This document shows, piece after piece, positions 6,811-16,438 of a DNA stretch of 64,000 nucleotides. Position numbers and translations under genes: made by a program. The notes under the pieces were generated by a model that was given only the letters and a program-made list of their open reading frames with translations, ran no database searches and had not been told where the DNA came from. The DNA lies in NCBI GenBank assembly GCA_963819695.1, contig CAWFXD010000001.1:2170001-2234000 (forward strand), in the 5' to 3' direction. Position 1 is the first letter of the stretch; each line of letters starts with the position of its first letter. Source of the DNA: DASZIT01 sp963819695. GTDB lineage: Bacteria > Actinomycetota > Acidimicrobiia > Acidimicrobiales > RAAP-2.

Positions 6811-8469
6811 ATGAAGACTACGCTTGGCCGTCGCATCGGAATCCTGGGCGGGAGCCTGTGCCTCGCCGCCGTGGGGTTGGCCGCCGCCGGCACCGCGTCG
6901 GTGCTGGAGGCGTCGCCGGCCGGTGCCACCGGGTGCCTAGGTCCGTCCACCGCCGGGTCCGCCATCGTTATTGCGGCAATCCGACCACCACGACGGTGGC
7001 CTCGTCCGAGAATCCGTCAGTCGTCGGGGACACGGTGACCTACACCGCCACCGTGGTCGGTTCGATAATCACCCCCTCTTCGTGCCAACGTCGCCCATAC
7101 CCCCGCGCCTCCAGTCCCGACCGGCTCGGTGGAATTCCTCGACGCGGGGCACCCATCCCGACCTGCATGACCGTGTCCCTTTCGCTCATGACGCCCGACA
7201 CCGCCGACTGTGCGGTGACCTACGACACGCTGGACGGATCGCCGCACCCGATCACTGCCGTCTACTCGGGAGACTCGGATATTCGGCCCCGTCGACTTCG
7301 GCGGTCCTGTCCCAAGAGGTCATCGTCCCCGGGGGTGCCCACCGTCCCGACCACGATCACCATCACCTGCTCACCCAGCTCGTCGACCGCCGGTGAGACG
7401 GTGACCTGCACGGCCACGGTGGCCTTCCCGACCTCCGGTATCGGCACCCACAACGGGACGGTGACCTTCTACGACAACGGGGTACCCATCCCCGGGCTGC
7501 ATCGACATGCCCATCGGGGGCAGCCCGCCGTATACCGCCACCTGCGCCACCAGCTTCGGAGGACCCACCAGCTCGAACCGACCGGTGACAGGCCACGTGA
7601 CCTCGACCCAGTCGATCACCGCCTCCTACTCGGGCAACGGCGTCTTCCCGAAGTCGACGTCGCTCGCCGCGGTCAGTCGAAACCGTGTCGCCCTCGGGCC
7701 AGTTGGTGCCGTTCGTGTCCGGGTACCGGATGGTGGCCGCCGACGGCGGGGTCTTCTCGTTCGGCGGGCTGCAGAGCTTCGGCTCGATGGGTGGCCGTCC
7801 GCTCAACAAGCCGGTGGTGGGCATGGCCACCTCTGACCTGGGTGGCTACTGGCTGGTGGCTTCCGACGGGGGCATCTTCGCCTTCGGGGACGCCGGCTTC
7901 TTCGGCTCGACCGGTGCGATGCGTCTGAACCAGCCGATCGTGGCGATGGACGTCGACTCCCGGACGGCGGCGGGTACTGGTTGGTGGCCTCCGACGGGGG
8001 CATCTTCGCCTTCGGTGACGCCGGCTTCTTCGGCTCGACCGGTGCACATGCACCTCAACAAGCCGGTGGTGGGGATGGCGTCCACCCCCGACGGCGGCGG
8101 CTACTGGCTGGTGGCCTCCGACGGGGGCATCTTCGCCTTCGGTGACGCCACCTTCTTCGGCTCCACCGGTGCGGTGCAGCTGAACCAGCCCATGGTGGGG
8201 ATGGCGTCGTCAGGGTTCCCGGGTGGTTACTGGCTGGTGGCCTCCGACGGCGGCATCTTTGCCTTCGGCGGAGCCAAGTACTTCGGCTCGACCGGTGCGA
8301 TGCATCTGAACAAGCCGATCGTGGGCATGGACATCCACTCCCGGGCAAGGACGGCTACTGGCTGGCTGCCTCCGACGGCGGCATCTTCGCCTTCGGCGGA
8401 GCCGCCTACTCCGGTTCGATGGGTGGGATCCCGCTCAATGCCCCGATCGTGGGCATCAACGCCGGGTAA
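6811..8469 (+). pseudogene. secreted Ig-like plus YWLVASDGG-repeat protein, about ten frameshifts
   Basis: ATG 6811 follows GAGGGG and encodes a signal peptide (MKTTLGRRIGILGGSLCLAA to SPAGAT). Next come Ig-like modules (VVGDTVTYTATV, STAGETVTCTATV, GTVTFYDNGVPIPG). Then six copies of a roughly 40-residue unit centred on GGYWLVASDGGIFAFGDA and FFGSTGA--LNKPVVGM run from about 7720 to the TAA at 8467-8469. The repeats suggest a beta-propeller-like extracellular protein of a kind common in Acidimicrobiia. The coding frame changes about ten times (roughly 6975, 7100, 7149, 7275, 7335, 7498, 7690, 7962, 8046 and 8340), yet each segment keeps clean repeats. Either this region is badly sequenced or the gene decayed very recently. 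The function is unknown. Confidence 0.75.
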
Positions 8470-8907
8470 GTGCCACGGGGGTCGGGCCCGACCGATGACC
8501 TCGATGGCCCCGTCGAAACGGATCACCACCGCCGTCGGCCAACGCGCGTCGGTGGTGAGCAAGCGATCGGCTCGGAGCGTGACTGGCGGTCGCGACCACC
8601 AGGGCGTCCGGCAGCCGGATTCTGCATATGAGCTCGTAAAGCCGCTGCCTCTCGGGCAACGGCTGTTCGTCGATCGCCACGATCTCCACGACCAGGGCAT
8701 CAAGAAACCCGTCGACACCGGCTAGGGCGTCGGGCCCACTTCGTGTGGGTCCCACAAGTATCTCGGCCAAGGCGGAAGCTGGCAATGGCGAGGTGAGGCA
8801 TGTTCCTCTTCCGCGGTTCGTAGAGCCAGCGAGGCTGGAATGTGATGGGCATCACCGTGGTCAAGAACGCCGATGAGCACCCCCGCATCGAGAACCGTCA
8901 GTCCCAT
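8456..8907 (-). pseudogene. PIN-domain toxin, frameshifted
   Basis: The N-terminus MGLTVLDAGVLIGVLDHGD carries the first PIN acidic residue. The family continues in a second frame (LPASALAEILVGPTRSG to RLPDALVVATA, with the central Asp) and a third frame (ADRLLTTDARW, the last acidic motif). At least two shifts, near 8785 and 8590, separate them; the C-terminal end near 8456-8490 is uncertain. Intact PIN toxins are Mg-dependent RNases of VapC type. The gene overlaps the antitoxin gene by 10 bp, the usual antitoxin-then-toxin order. Its 3' end abuts the repeat-protein gene on the opposite strand. Confidence 0.6.
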
Positions 8908-9191
8908 TCGTTGCGCAAGCGCTCGAGTTCGTCGCGCTCCCAGACTCCAGTCAGGACACCTGCATACGTGTCCACTGCACTCTCAACCCTCTCGAGCAAT
9001 ACCTTGCCAATCCCGATCGGCTTTGCCTTCAGACGATCTCCGACTGCCAAGCCAGCTTCCTCAAATGCGGAGGCCGGGATCGTGACCTGGTGTTTGGCAC
9101 TGATCTTGGTGCTCCACCGAGCGGTTTTCCGCCCAGCCCGGCCAACCAGACCTGGGGGACGTCCCTCATAACTCTTTACTTTCTTGACCAT
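8898..9191 (-). CDS. AbrB/MazE-type antitoxin
   Basis: A 97-aa protein with a central SpoVT/AbrB swapped-hairpin fold (STKISAKHQVTIPASAFEEA, then GLAVGDRLKAK). This DNA-binding fold is typical of antitoxins that repress their own operon and neutralise a partner RNase. The basic N-terminus (MVKKVKSYEG) is followed by the AbrB fold, and the tail (ERDELERLRNEWD) is acidic and likely contacts the toxin. It overlaps the PIN toxin gene downstream. There is no Shine-Dalgarno; a TAATCT box ends six bases before the ATG, suggesting a leaderless message. Confidence 0.75.
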   Translation of the reverse strand: MVKKVKSYEGRPPGLVGRAGRKTARWSTKISAKHQVTIPASAFEEAGLAVGDRLKAKPIGIGKVLLERVESAVDTYAGVLTGVWERDELERLRNEWD

Positions 9192-9197
9192 GGGTAA

Positions 9198-9203
9198 AGA
9201 TTA
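9198..9203 (-). promoter_or_regulatory. candidate -10 box for a leaderless antitoxin transcript
   Basis: On the minus strand TAATCT lies with six bases between it and the ATG of the antitoxin gene. This is the spacing expected if transcription begins at the A of the start codon. No Shine-Dalgarno exists in that gap. Motif and spacing only. Confidence 0.35.
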
Positions 9204-9278
9204 TCGCGAATCGGTCTCGCTTGATTCACACAGCTGAACAGGCACTCGTCACGACCACGGGCCACTGGCCTCTGGCCA

Positions 9279-9329
<51 letters not shown>

Positions 9330-9352
9330 CGGTGCAACATCCCGCAGTTAGG

Positions 9353-10532
9353 TCAACGGGGGGCACGGGGCATCCCGAGGCCGACCATGGCGATGATGTC
9401 TCGCTGGATCTCATTGGTCCCGCCACCGAAGGTGAAGATGGTCTGGCTCCGGGAGTTGCGCTCGAGGCGACCCTGCAGCACCGCGCCGGCGGAGCCCTCG
9501 GGAAGGTAGCCGGCCTGCCCGACCACCTCGAGGAGCAGCCGGTAGATCTCCAGGGCCAGCTCGGTGCCGTACACCTTGGTGGCCGAGGCATCGGCCGGGT
9601 TCAGGCCCTTGTCGGCCGCCCAGGCCACCTTCCAGTTGAACAGCTTGAGCACCTCGACCTTGGCGTGGACCCGGGCCAGGTGCACCCGCACCCACTCCTG
9701 GTCGATGACCCGGCGCCCGTCGGCCAGCTTCTCTTGCTGGGCCCACCGCTGGACCTCGACCAGGCTGCGCAGCAGACCCGAAGCCGGGCAGATGGCAACC
9801 CGCTCATGGTTGAGCTGGTTGGTGATCAGCTTCCACCCCTGGTTCTCGGCGCCCACCAGGTTCTCGGCCGGGACCCGCACGTCGTCATAGAAGGTGGTGC
9901 TGGTGAAGTCCCCGGCCGTGGTGGCCAACGGTGACCAGTGGAACCCGGCGGCGTCGGTGGGGACGATGAACACCGACAGTCCCTTGTGCTTGGGTGCCTC
10001 CGGATCGGTCCGGGCGGCCAGCCAGACATAGTCGGCGTACTGGATGGCGCTGGTGTACAGCTTCTCGCCGCTGATGACGTACTCGTCGCCGTCCCGGACG
10101 GCCCGGGTGGTGAGCGACGCCAGGTCGGTGCCGGCCGATGACTCGGTGTAGCCGATGGAGAAATGCACCTCTCCCCGCAGGATGCCGGGGAGGATGCGGT
10201 TCTTCTGCTCGTGCAGTACCCAGCGCCATCAGGGTGGGCCCGACGCTGTTGAGGGTGAGGAGCGGGAGCGGGACCCCGGCCCAATGGGACTCCTCCACGA
10301 AGATCATCTGGTCGATGGGACCCCGGGCCTGACCGCCGTATTCGATCGGCCAGCCCAGCCCGAGCCAGCCGTCTTGGCCCATCCGACGGATGTACCGCTT
10401 GTAGGGCGGGCCGTCGCTGCCCGTGGCCTCGAGGCCGTCTGTCCCCCCCTCGACCTCGTCCACGAGTCGGACGAAGTAGGAGCGCAACTCGTCCTTCAAT
10501 TCCTCTTGCTCGGCGGTAAAGGCCAGTTGCAC
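9353..10532 (-). CDS. acyl-CoA dehydrogenase (FadE29-like), frameshifted as read
   Basis: An acyl-CoA dehydrogenase similar to the igr-operon enzyme at 2983-4143: QLAFTAEQEELKDELRSYF at the start, IGYTESSAGTDLASLTT in the middle, and FGGGTNEIQRDIIAMVG with the catalytic Glu at the end. The frame changes near 10218 between LNSVGPTLMALGT and HEQKNRILPGIL; one extra base there explains it, and the joined protein is about 392 aa. GTG 10532 is the preferred start because AGAGG lies a few bases upstream. It stands alone, convergent with nothing and divergent from vapBC, so its substrate cannot be fixed; steroid or branched acyl-CoA is plausible. Confidence 0.8.
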
Positions 10533-10640
10533 GGATACCTCTCGTTTCGCGAACCATAACAATCGGCGACCAGAACGATGCCTGAGGATTTCCGCATCGG
10601 CGGCTCAGATTCGATTCCGATCCTGCTGTGCTATCACAAT

Positions 10641-10649
10641 TGATATCAT
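10641..10649 (+). promoter_or_regulatory. palindrome and candidate -10 box of the vapBC operon
   Basis: TGATATCA is a perfect 8-bp palindrome and overlaps TATCAT, which ends six bases before the vapB ATG. That spacing fits a leaderless transcript, and the palindrome is placed where VapBC complexes usually bind to repress themselves. Inferred from motif and spacing. Confidence 0.35.
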
Positions 10650-10655
10650 AGAGAC

Positions 10656-10931
10656 ATGCCCAATGTCCTAATCCGAGAAGTGCAGGAAGATGATCTCGAC
10701 CAGATCCGGTTGGCGGCCGCCGAACGGGGCACGTCCCTTCAGAGGTACCTGCGCGACACCGTTCACGCTCAGGCTGCCTATCTGCGTCGCCAGACGGCTC
10801 TTGCCGAAACAGCCAAACGTCTGCGTGGCCGCCGAGCTGTACCTGCCGCAGAGCGAGAGAAGGTGCTCGACGCCGTGGCTGATGCCCACACTGACCGCGC
10901 CAACCAGCTGAGCGAACGGCCCGAACCGTGA
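10656..10931 (+). CDS. vapB: VapB/FitA-type antitoxin
   Basis: A 91-aa protein with a ribbon-helix-helix N-terminus (MPNVLIREVQEDDLDQIRLA followed by AAERGTSLQRYLRD), the DNA-binding fold of FitA-like VapB antitoxins. The C-terminal half is charged and helical and probably wraps the toxin. Its stop overlaps the vapC GTG as GTGA. It would autorepress the operon with VapC; a palindrome lies just upstream. Confidence 0.75.
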   Translation: MPNVLIREVQEDDLDQIRLAAAERGTSLQRYLRDTVHAQAAYLRRQTALAETAKRLRGRRAVPAAEREKVLDAVADAHTDRANQLSERPEP

Positions 10932-11353
10932 TCGTCGATGCGTCGATCGTCATTGATGCCGTCGCCGATTCGGGATCCCGAGGGATCGCGGCCCGAAACA
11001 CCCTCGCCGGCCAACCGGCAGCCGAACCGCTGATTGCACCAGGGCACTTCGCATTCGAAATCATGTCCGGACTCCAAGCAGCGGCAAGCCGGCCCAACCA
11101 TCCTCTGGAAATCGCCGACGTCGAGCAGGCACTCAGGGACGCAGAGTCATTTGAGGTAGGGATAGAGGCAACACCCTGGGAAGACGTGCATCGCGCCTGG
11201 AGGCTCGCTCAAGGCTCCATGCGTTATGCCGATGCGATCTATGTGGCCGCTGCTGAGAGACACGGGACCGCGCTTCTCACCGCCGACGCTCGGATCGAGC
11301 GGTCTGGCGCCCCGTTCGAATGCGCGATTATCACTGTCGTCCCACGTCAATGA
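10928..11353 (+). CDS. vapC: VapC-type PIN-domain RNase toxin
   Basis: A 141-aa PIN domain in a single frame. The acidic metal ligands are visible as VDASIVIDAV (Asp4), a Glu in HFAFEIMSGL, the central MRYADAIYVAAAE, and LLTADARIE near the C-terminus. VapC toxins cleave tRNA or rRNA with Mg2+ when not bound by VapB. The GTG start is fixed by the GTGA overlap with vapB. In contrast to the PIN gene at 8456-8907, this one looks functional. Confidence 0.85.
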   Translation: MIVDASIVIDAVADSGSRGIAARNTLAGQPAAEPLIAPGHFAFEIMSGLQAAASRPNHPLEIADVEQALRDAESFEVGIEATPWEDVHRAWRLAQGSMRYADAIYVAAAERHGTALLTADARIERSGAPFECAIITVVPRQ

Positions 11354-11496
11354 CGGCTGCGCCGTAGTAAATTCAACCGCGACTCGTCATCTAGTAAGCG
11401 TCGGGCATTCGAAGAGCTCGCGAACTGACGCTTGAATCTGCCTCTCTGTTACCACGACGCTATGGTCATGGCTAGAGCCCACCTGGGGAGGAACCG

Positions 11497-12533
11497 ATGA
11501 AGGACATGAAACTCGGACTGCAGCTCGGCTATTGGGGATCCGGCCCACCGACCAATGCGCCGGAGCTGATCGCCGAGGCCGAACGGCTGGGTTACGACTC
11601 GATCTGGACTGCCGAGTCATATGGCTCCGATGCCCTCACCCCGCTCGCTTGGTGGGGATCCAGGACCGAGAAGGTGCGCCTGGGAACATCCATCTGCCAA
11701 CTCTCGGCCCGCACCCCCACGGCCATGGGGATGGCCGCCCTGACCATGGACCACCTGTCGGGCGGACGGTTCGTCCTCGGCCTCGGGGTCTCCGGTCCCC
11801 AGGTTGTCGAAGGCTGGTACGGCCAGTCGTTCGAGAAGCCATTGGCCCGCACCCGTGAATATGTTGACATCGTCCGCCAAGTCCTGGCCCGGGAAGGTGT
11901 CGTGACCAATGACGGGCCCAACTACCCACTCCCCTACAAGGGCGGAACCGGGCTGGGGAAGGCCTTGAAACCTATCGTCCATCCCCTGCGGAAGGACATC
12001 CCCATCATCTTGGGAGCCGAGGGACCGAAGAACGTCGCCCTGGCCGCCGAGATCGCCGAGGGCTGGTTCCCGATTTTCTTCTCACCCAACGCGGTGAAGG
12101 CGTTCGAGCCCTCGCTGGCCGAGGGATTCGCCCGGCCCGGTGCCCGCCATACGGCCGATGACTTCGAGGTCATCGCCTTGGCCACCACCGTCATCGACGA
12201 AGACATCGAGCGAGCGGCCGACGCGTTCCGCCCCCACATCGCCCTCTACATCGGGGGGATGGGAGCGAAGTCGATGAACTTCCACTTCGACGTGTTCGCC
12301 CGGATGGGCTACGAGGCCGAGGCCCGCAAGATTCAGGAGCTCTACCTCGAAGGACGGAAGGACGAGGCCGCCGCTGCGGTGCCCGACCTCGCTGATCGAG
12401 GACACCGCGCTCATCGGCCCCAAGGAGAAGGTCCGCGACGATCTCGACCGGTGGAAAGAGTCCATCGCCACCACCCTGCTGGTGTCAGGAAACGGTCGAC
12501 ACTCTGCGGACAATGGCGGAGCTGGTGCTGTAA
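11497..12533 (+). CDS. LLM-class F420-dependent oxidoreductase, frameshifted near the C-terminus
   Basis: A luciferase-like TIM-barrel enzyme of the TIGR03559 type. GGGAGG precedes ATG 11497 and the protein opens MKDMKLGLQLGYWGSG; RFVLGLGVSGPQVVEGWYG and IPIILGAEGPKNVALAAE are family signatures. The frame moves near 12391 (to LIEDTALIGPKEKVRDDL) and again near 12488 (to ETVDTLRTMAELVL, TAA at 12531-12533). Both restored segments match the family C-terminus, giving roughly 345 aa. It probably uses F420H2 or F420; the substrate is unknown. It stands alone and is convergent with the Tad block. Confidence 0.8.
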
Positions 12534-12592
12534 ATCGGTCGCCGTGTTCAGCTCGGTGACTCAACGGCATGGCGATGACTCCAAAGGCGGGT

Positions 12593-15517
12593 TCATTGTT
12601 GTGATGTCGTCAGAGTCTTTCGCCGAGAAAGCGACCGGTAGAGCTCAATGGTGCTCGGGTGGACTGAGTCGAATGGCTCAACCTCGTCCGCAACTAGGCG
12701 GACCAACTCCGACATTACGGACTCAACTCCTGCTGGATTTCCGGCGCTCTCCGCCGCCCGCAGAAGCATGCGGTACAGACGCTCGTCGTAGGGACTCACG
12801 AGAAGTCCCTTACGGGCGGCCCACTCGGCGCCACTCGCGTTGCCTTGTTGCAGGTAAGCGCCTGCCAAGCGGCCGGCGACGTCAACAATCGTCGCCTCCA
12901 TTGCAGGTGCGATCCCCTCGAGGACCGGCCAATCCGACGAGCGGAGCCCGTCAAATAGCCTTCCCCTGACCAACTCAAGCCCTTCCCTCCATTGGCGGGC
13001 GGTATTCCGATTTGCCAACTCCACAAATTGGGCCCAATCGCTATCCACGGATTCGGCCAACCTCAGCCGGCCGTGCGCTTTCGGAAGATGGTCTCGACCA
13101 TCCCGATCATGACCCAATGATCGCCTCGCGACTGAAGCCGTCGAATGGAGACTAGAAGATGCCATAAGCCGATCCGGCCAAAGAGCCGTGGCCCACGCAT
13201 CATTCGACGCTCCGCTCGGATGCATGGCCAGGTAGACCACCAGTTCCTTTGCCCAGGCCCTGGTGAACTCATGTTCGGCGCCATGAACTTCCACTGGACC
13301 CAGCACGCACACTTCCACGTCGGCCCTCCCGTAGATCCGATCCATTCGGGCATGATCGGCTTCGGAACGAACACCCTTCAGATCTGAGCGGTCTACCTCG
13401 TCGTGAAGGCGAATTGGGCCATCCGGAGACTGGGTAGGCATCGGGGAAGTCATTTGGATCGACATGGTGCTATAGGGCTGGACGCTGACATTCACCGGCT
13501 CATAGTCACAAGCGGTGTCCACCAACTCCCCGATGTCAGCTAACTCATCTGAAGTAATGCGCTGAGGGACGGCAACCGAGCTGAAGAAGTCGATCGGAGG
13601 CGCGGTCTCGTTGCTTGAGATATTCCAAATCCGGCTTCCCGGGAGGCCCGGTCCCGGAGCAATGATCGCAGTGCCGGTGCGGGGATCAGAAGCCGCGCCG
13701 ACGAGTTCGGCATAGTCGGCGCTCTCACCACCGGGCCCGCATATGACGATCAAAGGGTCCCACGTGTCCGAATCTTCGAATGTGCGAGCCTGCGAGAACG
13801 ATTCGTAATTCGAAGACTGAAGCAGCGCGTCGCCGTTCAACCGGTGGTAATGGACCCGATGAAGGACCATTTCCAAATCCGAACTGCTTGCTACACGATC
13901 GAACCGAGTGAGCTCATTCCCAAAGCCAACGAGTACCAAATCAAACTGTCCGGCCCAGCATGAGGTGGCCATCTCGATCGCTAGAGCGCGGATCACGTCT
14001 TCAGAGTCCTTTGGACCTCCTACCAAGCCCAGCGACCCTACGGCCTCGACGTTGACCAAATGGGCTCCTCCAGGCCCGTTCCCAACCGTGACCAACGCCG
14101 GAAATGGGTTGTGGGCGTCGGCCGGGCAACTCAGAATCTGCTCCCTCGCGATGAAGGCCGACGATCGGCCGGACCTTACCTCGAACGGAAAGGGCAGCTT
14201 CTCTGCGCCTATCGGTCCGTTGAACACCAGCTCGATGTGATCAGAGTGCGCTTCAACCCCATGGACCGTCGGCACCGTCATCCCTCGCTCGATACATAGC
14301 TTCCCAAAGAGTTTGAGCGACCCGTCTATGGCGCGGAGGGTGTCTTCACCGTTTCCGGTCCGAAGGCGACGCTCCATCCCCGAGAGCGTGTCGTTCGGTA
14401 GCCGGATGAGACCCCCCTCCGGGCGACGACGCTGCTGGGTTCTACGCATCCGTGAAAGGAGGGTGACTACGCCAGCTCCCACAAGTCCGGCGCCGACCAG
14501 AGGAAGGGGCGCTTCACCCGCTCGCTTTGCTTCGGCGATCCAACCGGTAGGACCTCCGTTGCCGCGTATTGAGGTCGGGGACCCGACCGACGCGCTGCCA
14601 GCTTGCGGGGCCCTCAAAGCGGACAACTGAACGCTAGGGGCCACGATTTCGGGATCTGTCCCCGACCCAGGTCCATTGGTCGTAGACGGAGGAAGAACGA
14701 GTCTCCATCCCGGCTTGATCCAATGCGACTCGGTAAGCATATGACCGTCGTTTTGAGGAACTGAGTAGTTGAGAGCCGCCAGCTCACGCCAACGCCGCGC
14801 CGAACCAAGCTGATCTTCCGCAATCGACCACAGTGTCTCGCGACTGGACACCGTGTGAATTCGAGCCGCAGCCGGCTCGTATTGAGATTCAAGGAATGGT
14901 TCACTGGGCCGTTCGTACTCCACCTCCCGGTTCAATAGCCCAGGATGCGAGTTACCCGATGGTTCAAGCGACCGAACAGCATCGGAGTGATCCGTTTCCT
15001 TGCCGCTTGGTTGGACCAAACCAAAGCCATAATCATCAATTACCCGAAGCCCGGAGATGCCCGACGACCGGGGCATCGACGCGAACTCAGACGCTCGCTG
15101 CCCCGGAGTCGTCGTAGGCAGTGTCGTTCCCATCGAGATCATCGCCAAAGACGTTCCGACCAGGCAGGCCGCCATCGCCTGCATCGTCCGGCTTCCTGGT
15201 AGGCGGGTTGGTGCTCGCCCGGTTGCCCACGAGTGAAATTCGATGATGACGCAAACGGCCATCCACGTCCATGTCGCCCAAGCCAGCAATAGCGCCCCAT
15301 GGACCAGCCAGCTCGTGACGATGTGAGTATCGAAACCCTGGTGAGACGTCAGAAGAACTTGCAGTCGACGGAAGCCTCCGCTCGGAACTGGCGATCCGCC
15401 TTCGGAGATCAAGAGAAGCGGGACCGCCACAAGAACCAACATCAGTGCCCCAGTGGCAAGAATGGCTCTACTCACTGAGTGGGTCCTCTTGACTTTCGAT
15501 GCCGGATGACGTCTCAA
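12593..15517 (-). CDS. large membrane LysM-BTAD transcriptional regulator
   Basis: 974 aa. Membrane segments near residues 17-37, 67-92 and 111-130 are followed by a LysM domain at about 218-276 (IHTVSSRETLWSIAEDQLG), then a fourth hydrophobic segment at 337-356. A long middle region with no fold I recognise follows. Residues about 733-825 form an OmpR/SARP-type winged helix (EVCVLGPVEVHGAEHEF), and about 826-965 a bacterial transcriptional activator (BTAD) helical repeat. The TTG start directly follows the TadG-like stop and has an AAGGAGG site. It is the last gene of the Tad block and may couple cell-wall state to pilus expression; that role is inference. Such proteins recur beside actinobacterial Tad loci. 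Confidence 0.85.
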   Translation of the reverse strand: MRRHPASKVKRTHSVSRAILATGALMLVLVAVPLLLISEGGSPVPSGGFRRLQVLLTSHQGFDTHIVTSWLVHGALLLAWATWTWMAVCVIIEFHSWATGRAPTRLPGSRTMQAMAACLVGTSLAMISMGTTLPTTTPGQRASEFASMPRSSGISGLRVIDDYGFGLVQPSGKETDHSDAVRSLEPSGNSHPGLLNREVEYERPSEPFLESQYEPAAARIHTVSSRETLWSIAEDQLGSARRWRELAALNYSVPQNDGHMLTESHWIKPGWRLVLPPSTTNGPGSGTDPEIVAPSVQLSALRAPQAGSASVGSPTSIRGNGGPTGWIAEAKRAGEAPLPLVGAGLVGAGVVTLLSRMRRTQQRRRPEGGLIRLPNDTLSGMERRLRTGNGEDTLRAIDGSLKLFGKLCIERGMTVPTVHGVEAHSDHIELVFNGPIGAEKLPFPFEVRSGRSSAFIAREQILSCPADAHNPFPALVTVGNGPGGAHLVNVEAVGSLGLVGGPKDSEDVIRALAIEMATSCWAGQFDLVLVGFGNELTRFDRVASSSDLEMVLHRVHYHRLNGDALLQSSNYESFSQARTFEDSDTWDPLIVICGPGGESADYAELVGAASDPRTGTAIIAPGPGLPGSRIWNISSNETAPPIDFFSSVAVPQRITSDELADIGELVDTACDYEPVNVSVQPYSTMSIQMTSPMPTQSPDGPIRLHDEVDRSDLKGVRSEADHARMDRIYGRADVEVCVLGPVEVHGAEHEFTRAWAKELVVYLAMHPSGASNDAWATALWPDRLMASSSLHSTASVARRSLGHDRDGRDHLPKAHGRLRLAESVDSDWAQFVELANRNTARQWREGLELVRGRLFDGLRSSDWPVLEGIAPAMEATIVDVAGRLAGAYLQQGNASGAEWAARKGLLVSPYDERLYRMLLRAAESAGNPAGVESVMSELVRLVADEVEPFDSVHPSTIELYRSLSRRKTLTTSQQ

Positions 15518-16006
15518 CTAGTCCTCCTTGGTGACGCCGTGAACATTGACCGCCGAAGCCGTGGCAGACACCGACAAGCCCGAAATGCCCACGATCCCCA
15601 AAATCGAAGTAGGGATCCGGTACTTCACATTGACGGTGACCCTCCCGTTGGCGACCGATACCGTCCCGGGATGACCCGAGCTAACTGTGTAGGCCTCGGC
15701 TGCCGCGATTGCCGCTTGGGGATCGATAGTCACAGATCCAGCTCGTAGTCCGTCGACTGACAACGCCCCCGCACCTGCTCTTGCGGCCTGCTCGGCTTCG
15801 TCGTATGCCGACTGTTGAGCGTTGATTGCCCTTCCGCCATCGAGCACCAGCCCCATCAACGCGAAGAGGGCGACGGCGAAGAAGGCTAGGAAGGCACTGA
15901 TCGAACCATCCTGACCTCCAGGGTCGGCGATCCCGCTATGGCAGCGACGGAAAGCTTGCGATCGTACGGTGCGCTTTGGCATGGCCGGTTTGTTGCGTCT
16001 CCGCAA
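15518..16006 (-). CDS. TadG-like pilus assembly protein
   Basis: About 162 aa. After a basic leader, a TadG/Flp-type hydrophobic N-terminal segment follows (DGSISAFLAFFAVALFALMG) with the typical VLDGGRAINAQQSAYDEAEQ motif, then a beta-rich periplasmic part. Such proteins anchor in the membrane by one helix and act as minor pseudopilins or assembly factors of Tad pili. The start may be TTG 16006 or ATG 15982; no Shine-Dalgarno decides between them. It follows the TadE-like gene by nine bases and precedes the LysM-BTAD gene without a gap. Confidence 0.7.
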   Translation of the reverse strand: MRRRNKPAMPKRTVRSQAFRRCHSGIADPGGQDGSISAFLAFFAVALFALMGLVLDGGRAINAQQSAYDEAEQAARAGAGALSVDGLRAGSVTIDPQAAIAAAEAYTVSSGHPGTVSVANGRVTVNVKYRIPTSILGIVGISGLSVSATASAVNVHGVTKED

Positions 16007-16015
16007 GACGGTCTG

Positions 16016-16438
16016 TCATTGCACCGGCCTATAGGGGTCAACCGGTGCAGTTGAAGATTCGGTAATGCTCGTGGAACCGGGAATACCGGGTACCGAAAGA
16101 TCTGAAAGAGCAACCGCGCATGTGACGGTTACTCGCACGTACCCACCGGGGTAGTAGTGACTCACGTCGGTCACAACTTGGGAATAGGCACAGGCATGTG
16201 GCTGACCAGTCGTCCCAACCACGGCGCTATCAATGGCGGCGGCCTGAGCGCTCTCGGCATTTGGCATCACTGACGCGGCTTGCGCACCGGCCCGCGCCGA
16301 CTCAGTTACGAGTTGACGAGCCTCTGATACTCGGCCGAAGACCAAGACACTCAGGGCGATAATGAACACCACGGGCGTCAGCACCACTAGTTCAACCACC
16401 AGACTGCCGGATTCGCTTTTTCGTCGCAATTCGGTCAT
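16016..16438 (-). CDS. TadE-like pseudopilin
   Basis: 140 aa. The N-terminus MTELRRKSESGSLVVELVVL has the TadE pattern: a short basic leader, Gly-Ser, then a Glu at position +5 of a hydrophobic helix (VVELVVLTPVVFIIALSVLV). The rest is a short extracytoplasmic domain with a Cys pair (HACAYSQ, VTVTCAV). It is probably processed by a prepilin peptidase, which is not in this window. The ATG overlaps the stop of the preceding TadE-like gene as ATGA. Confidence 0.75.
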   Translation of the reverse strand: MTELRRKSESGSLVVELVVLTPVVFIIALSVLVFGRVSEARQLVTESARAGAQAASVMPNAESAQAAAIDSAVVGTTGQPHACAYSQVVTDVSHYYPGGYVRVTVTCAVALSDLSVPGIPGSTSITESSTAPVDPYRPVQ

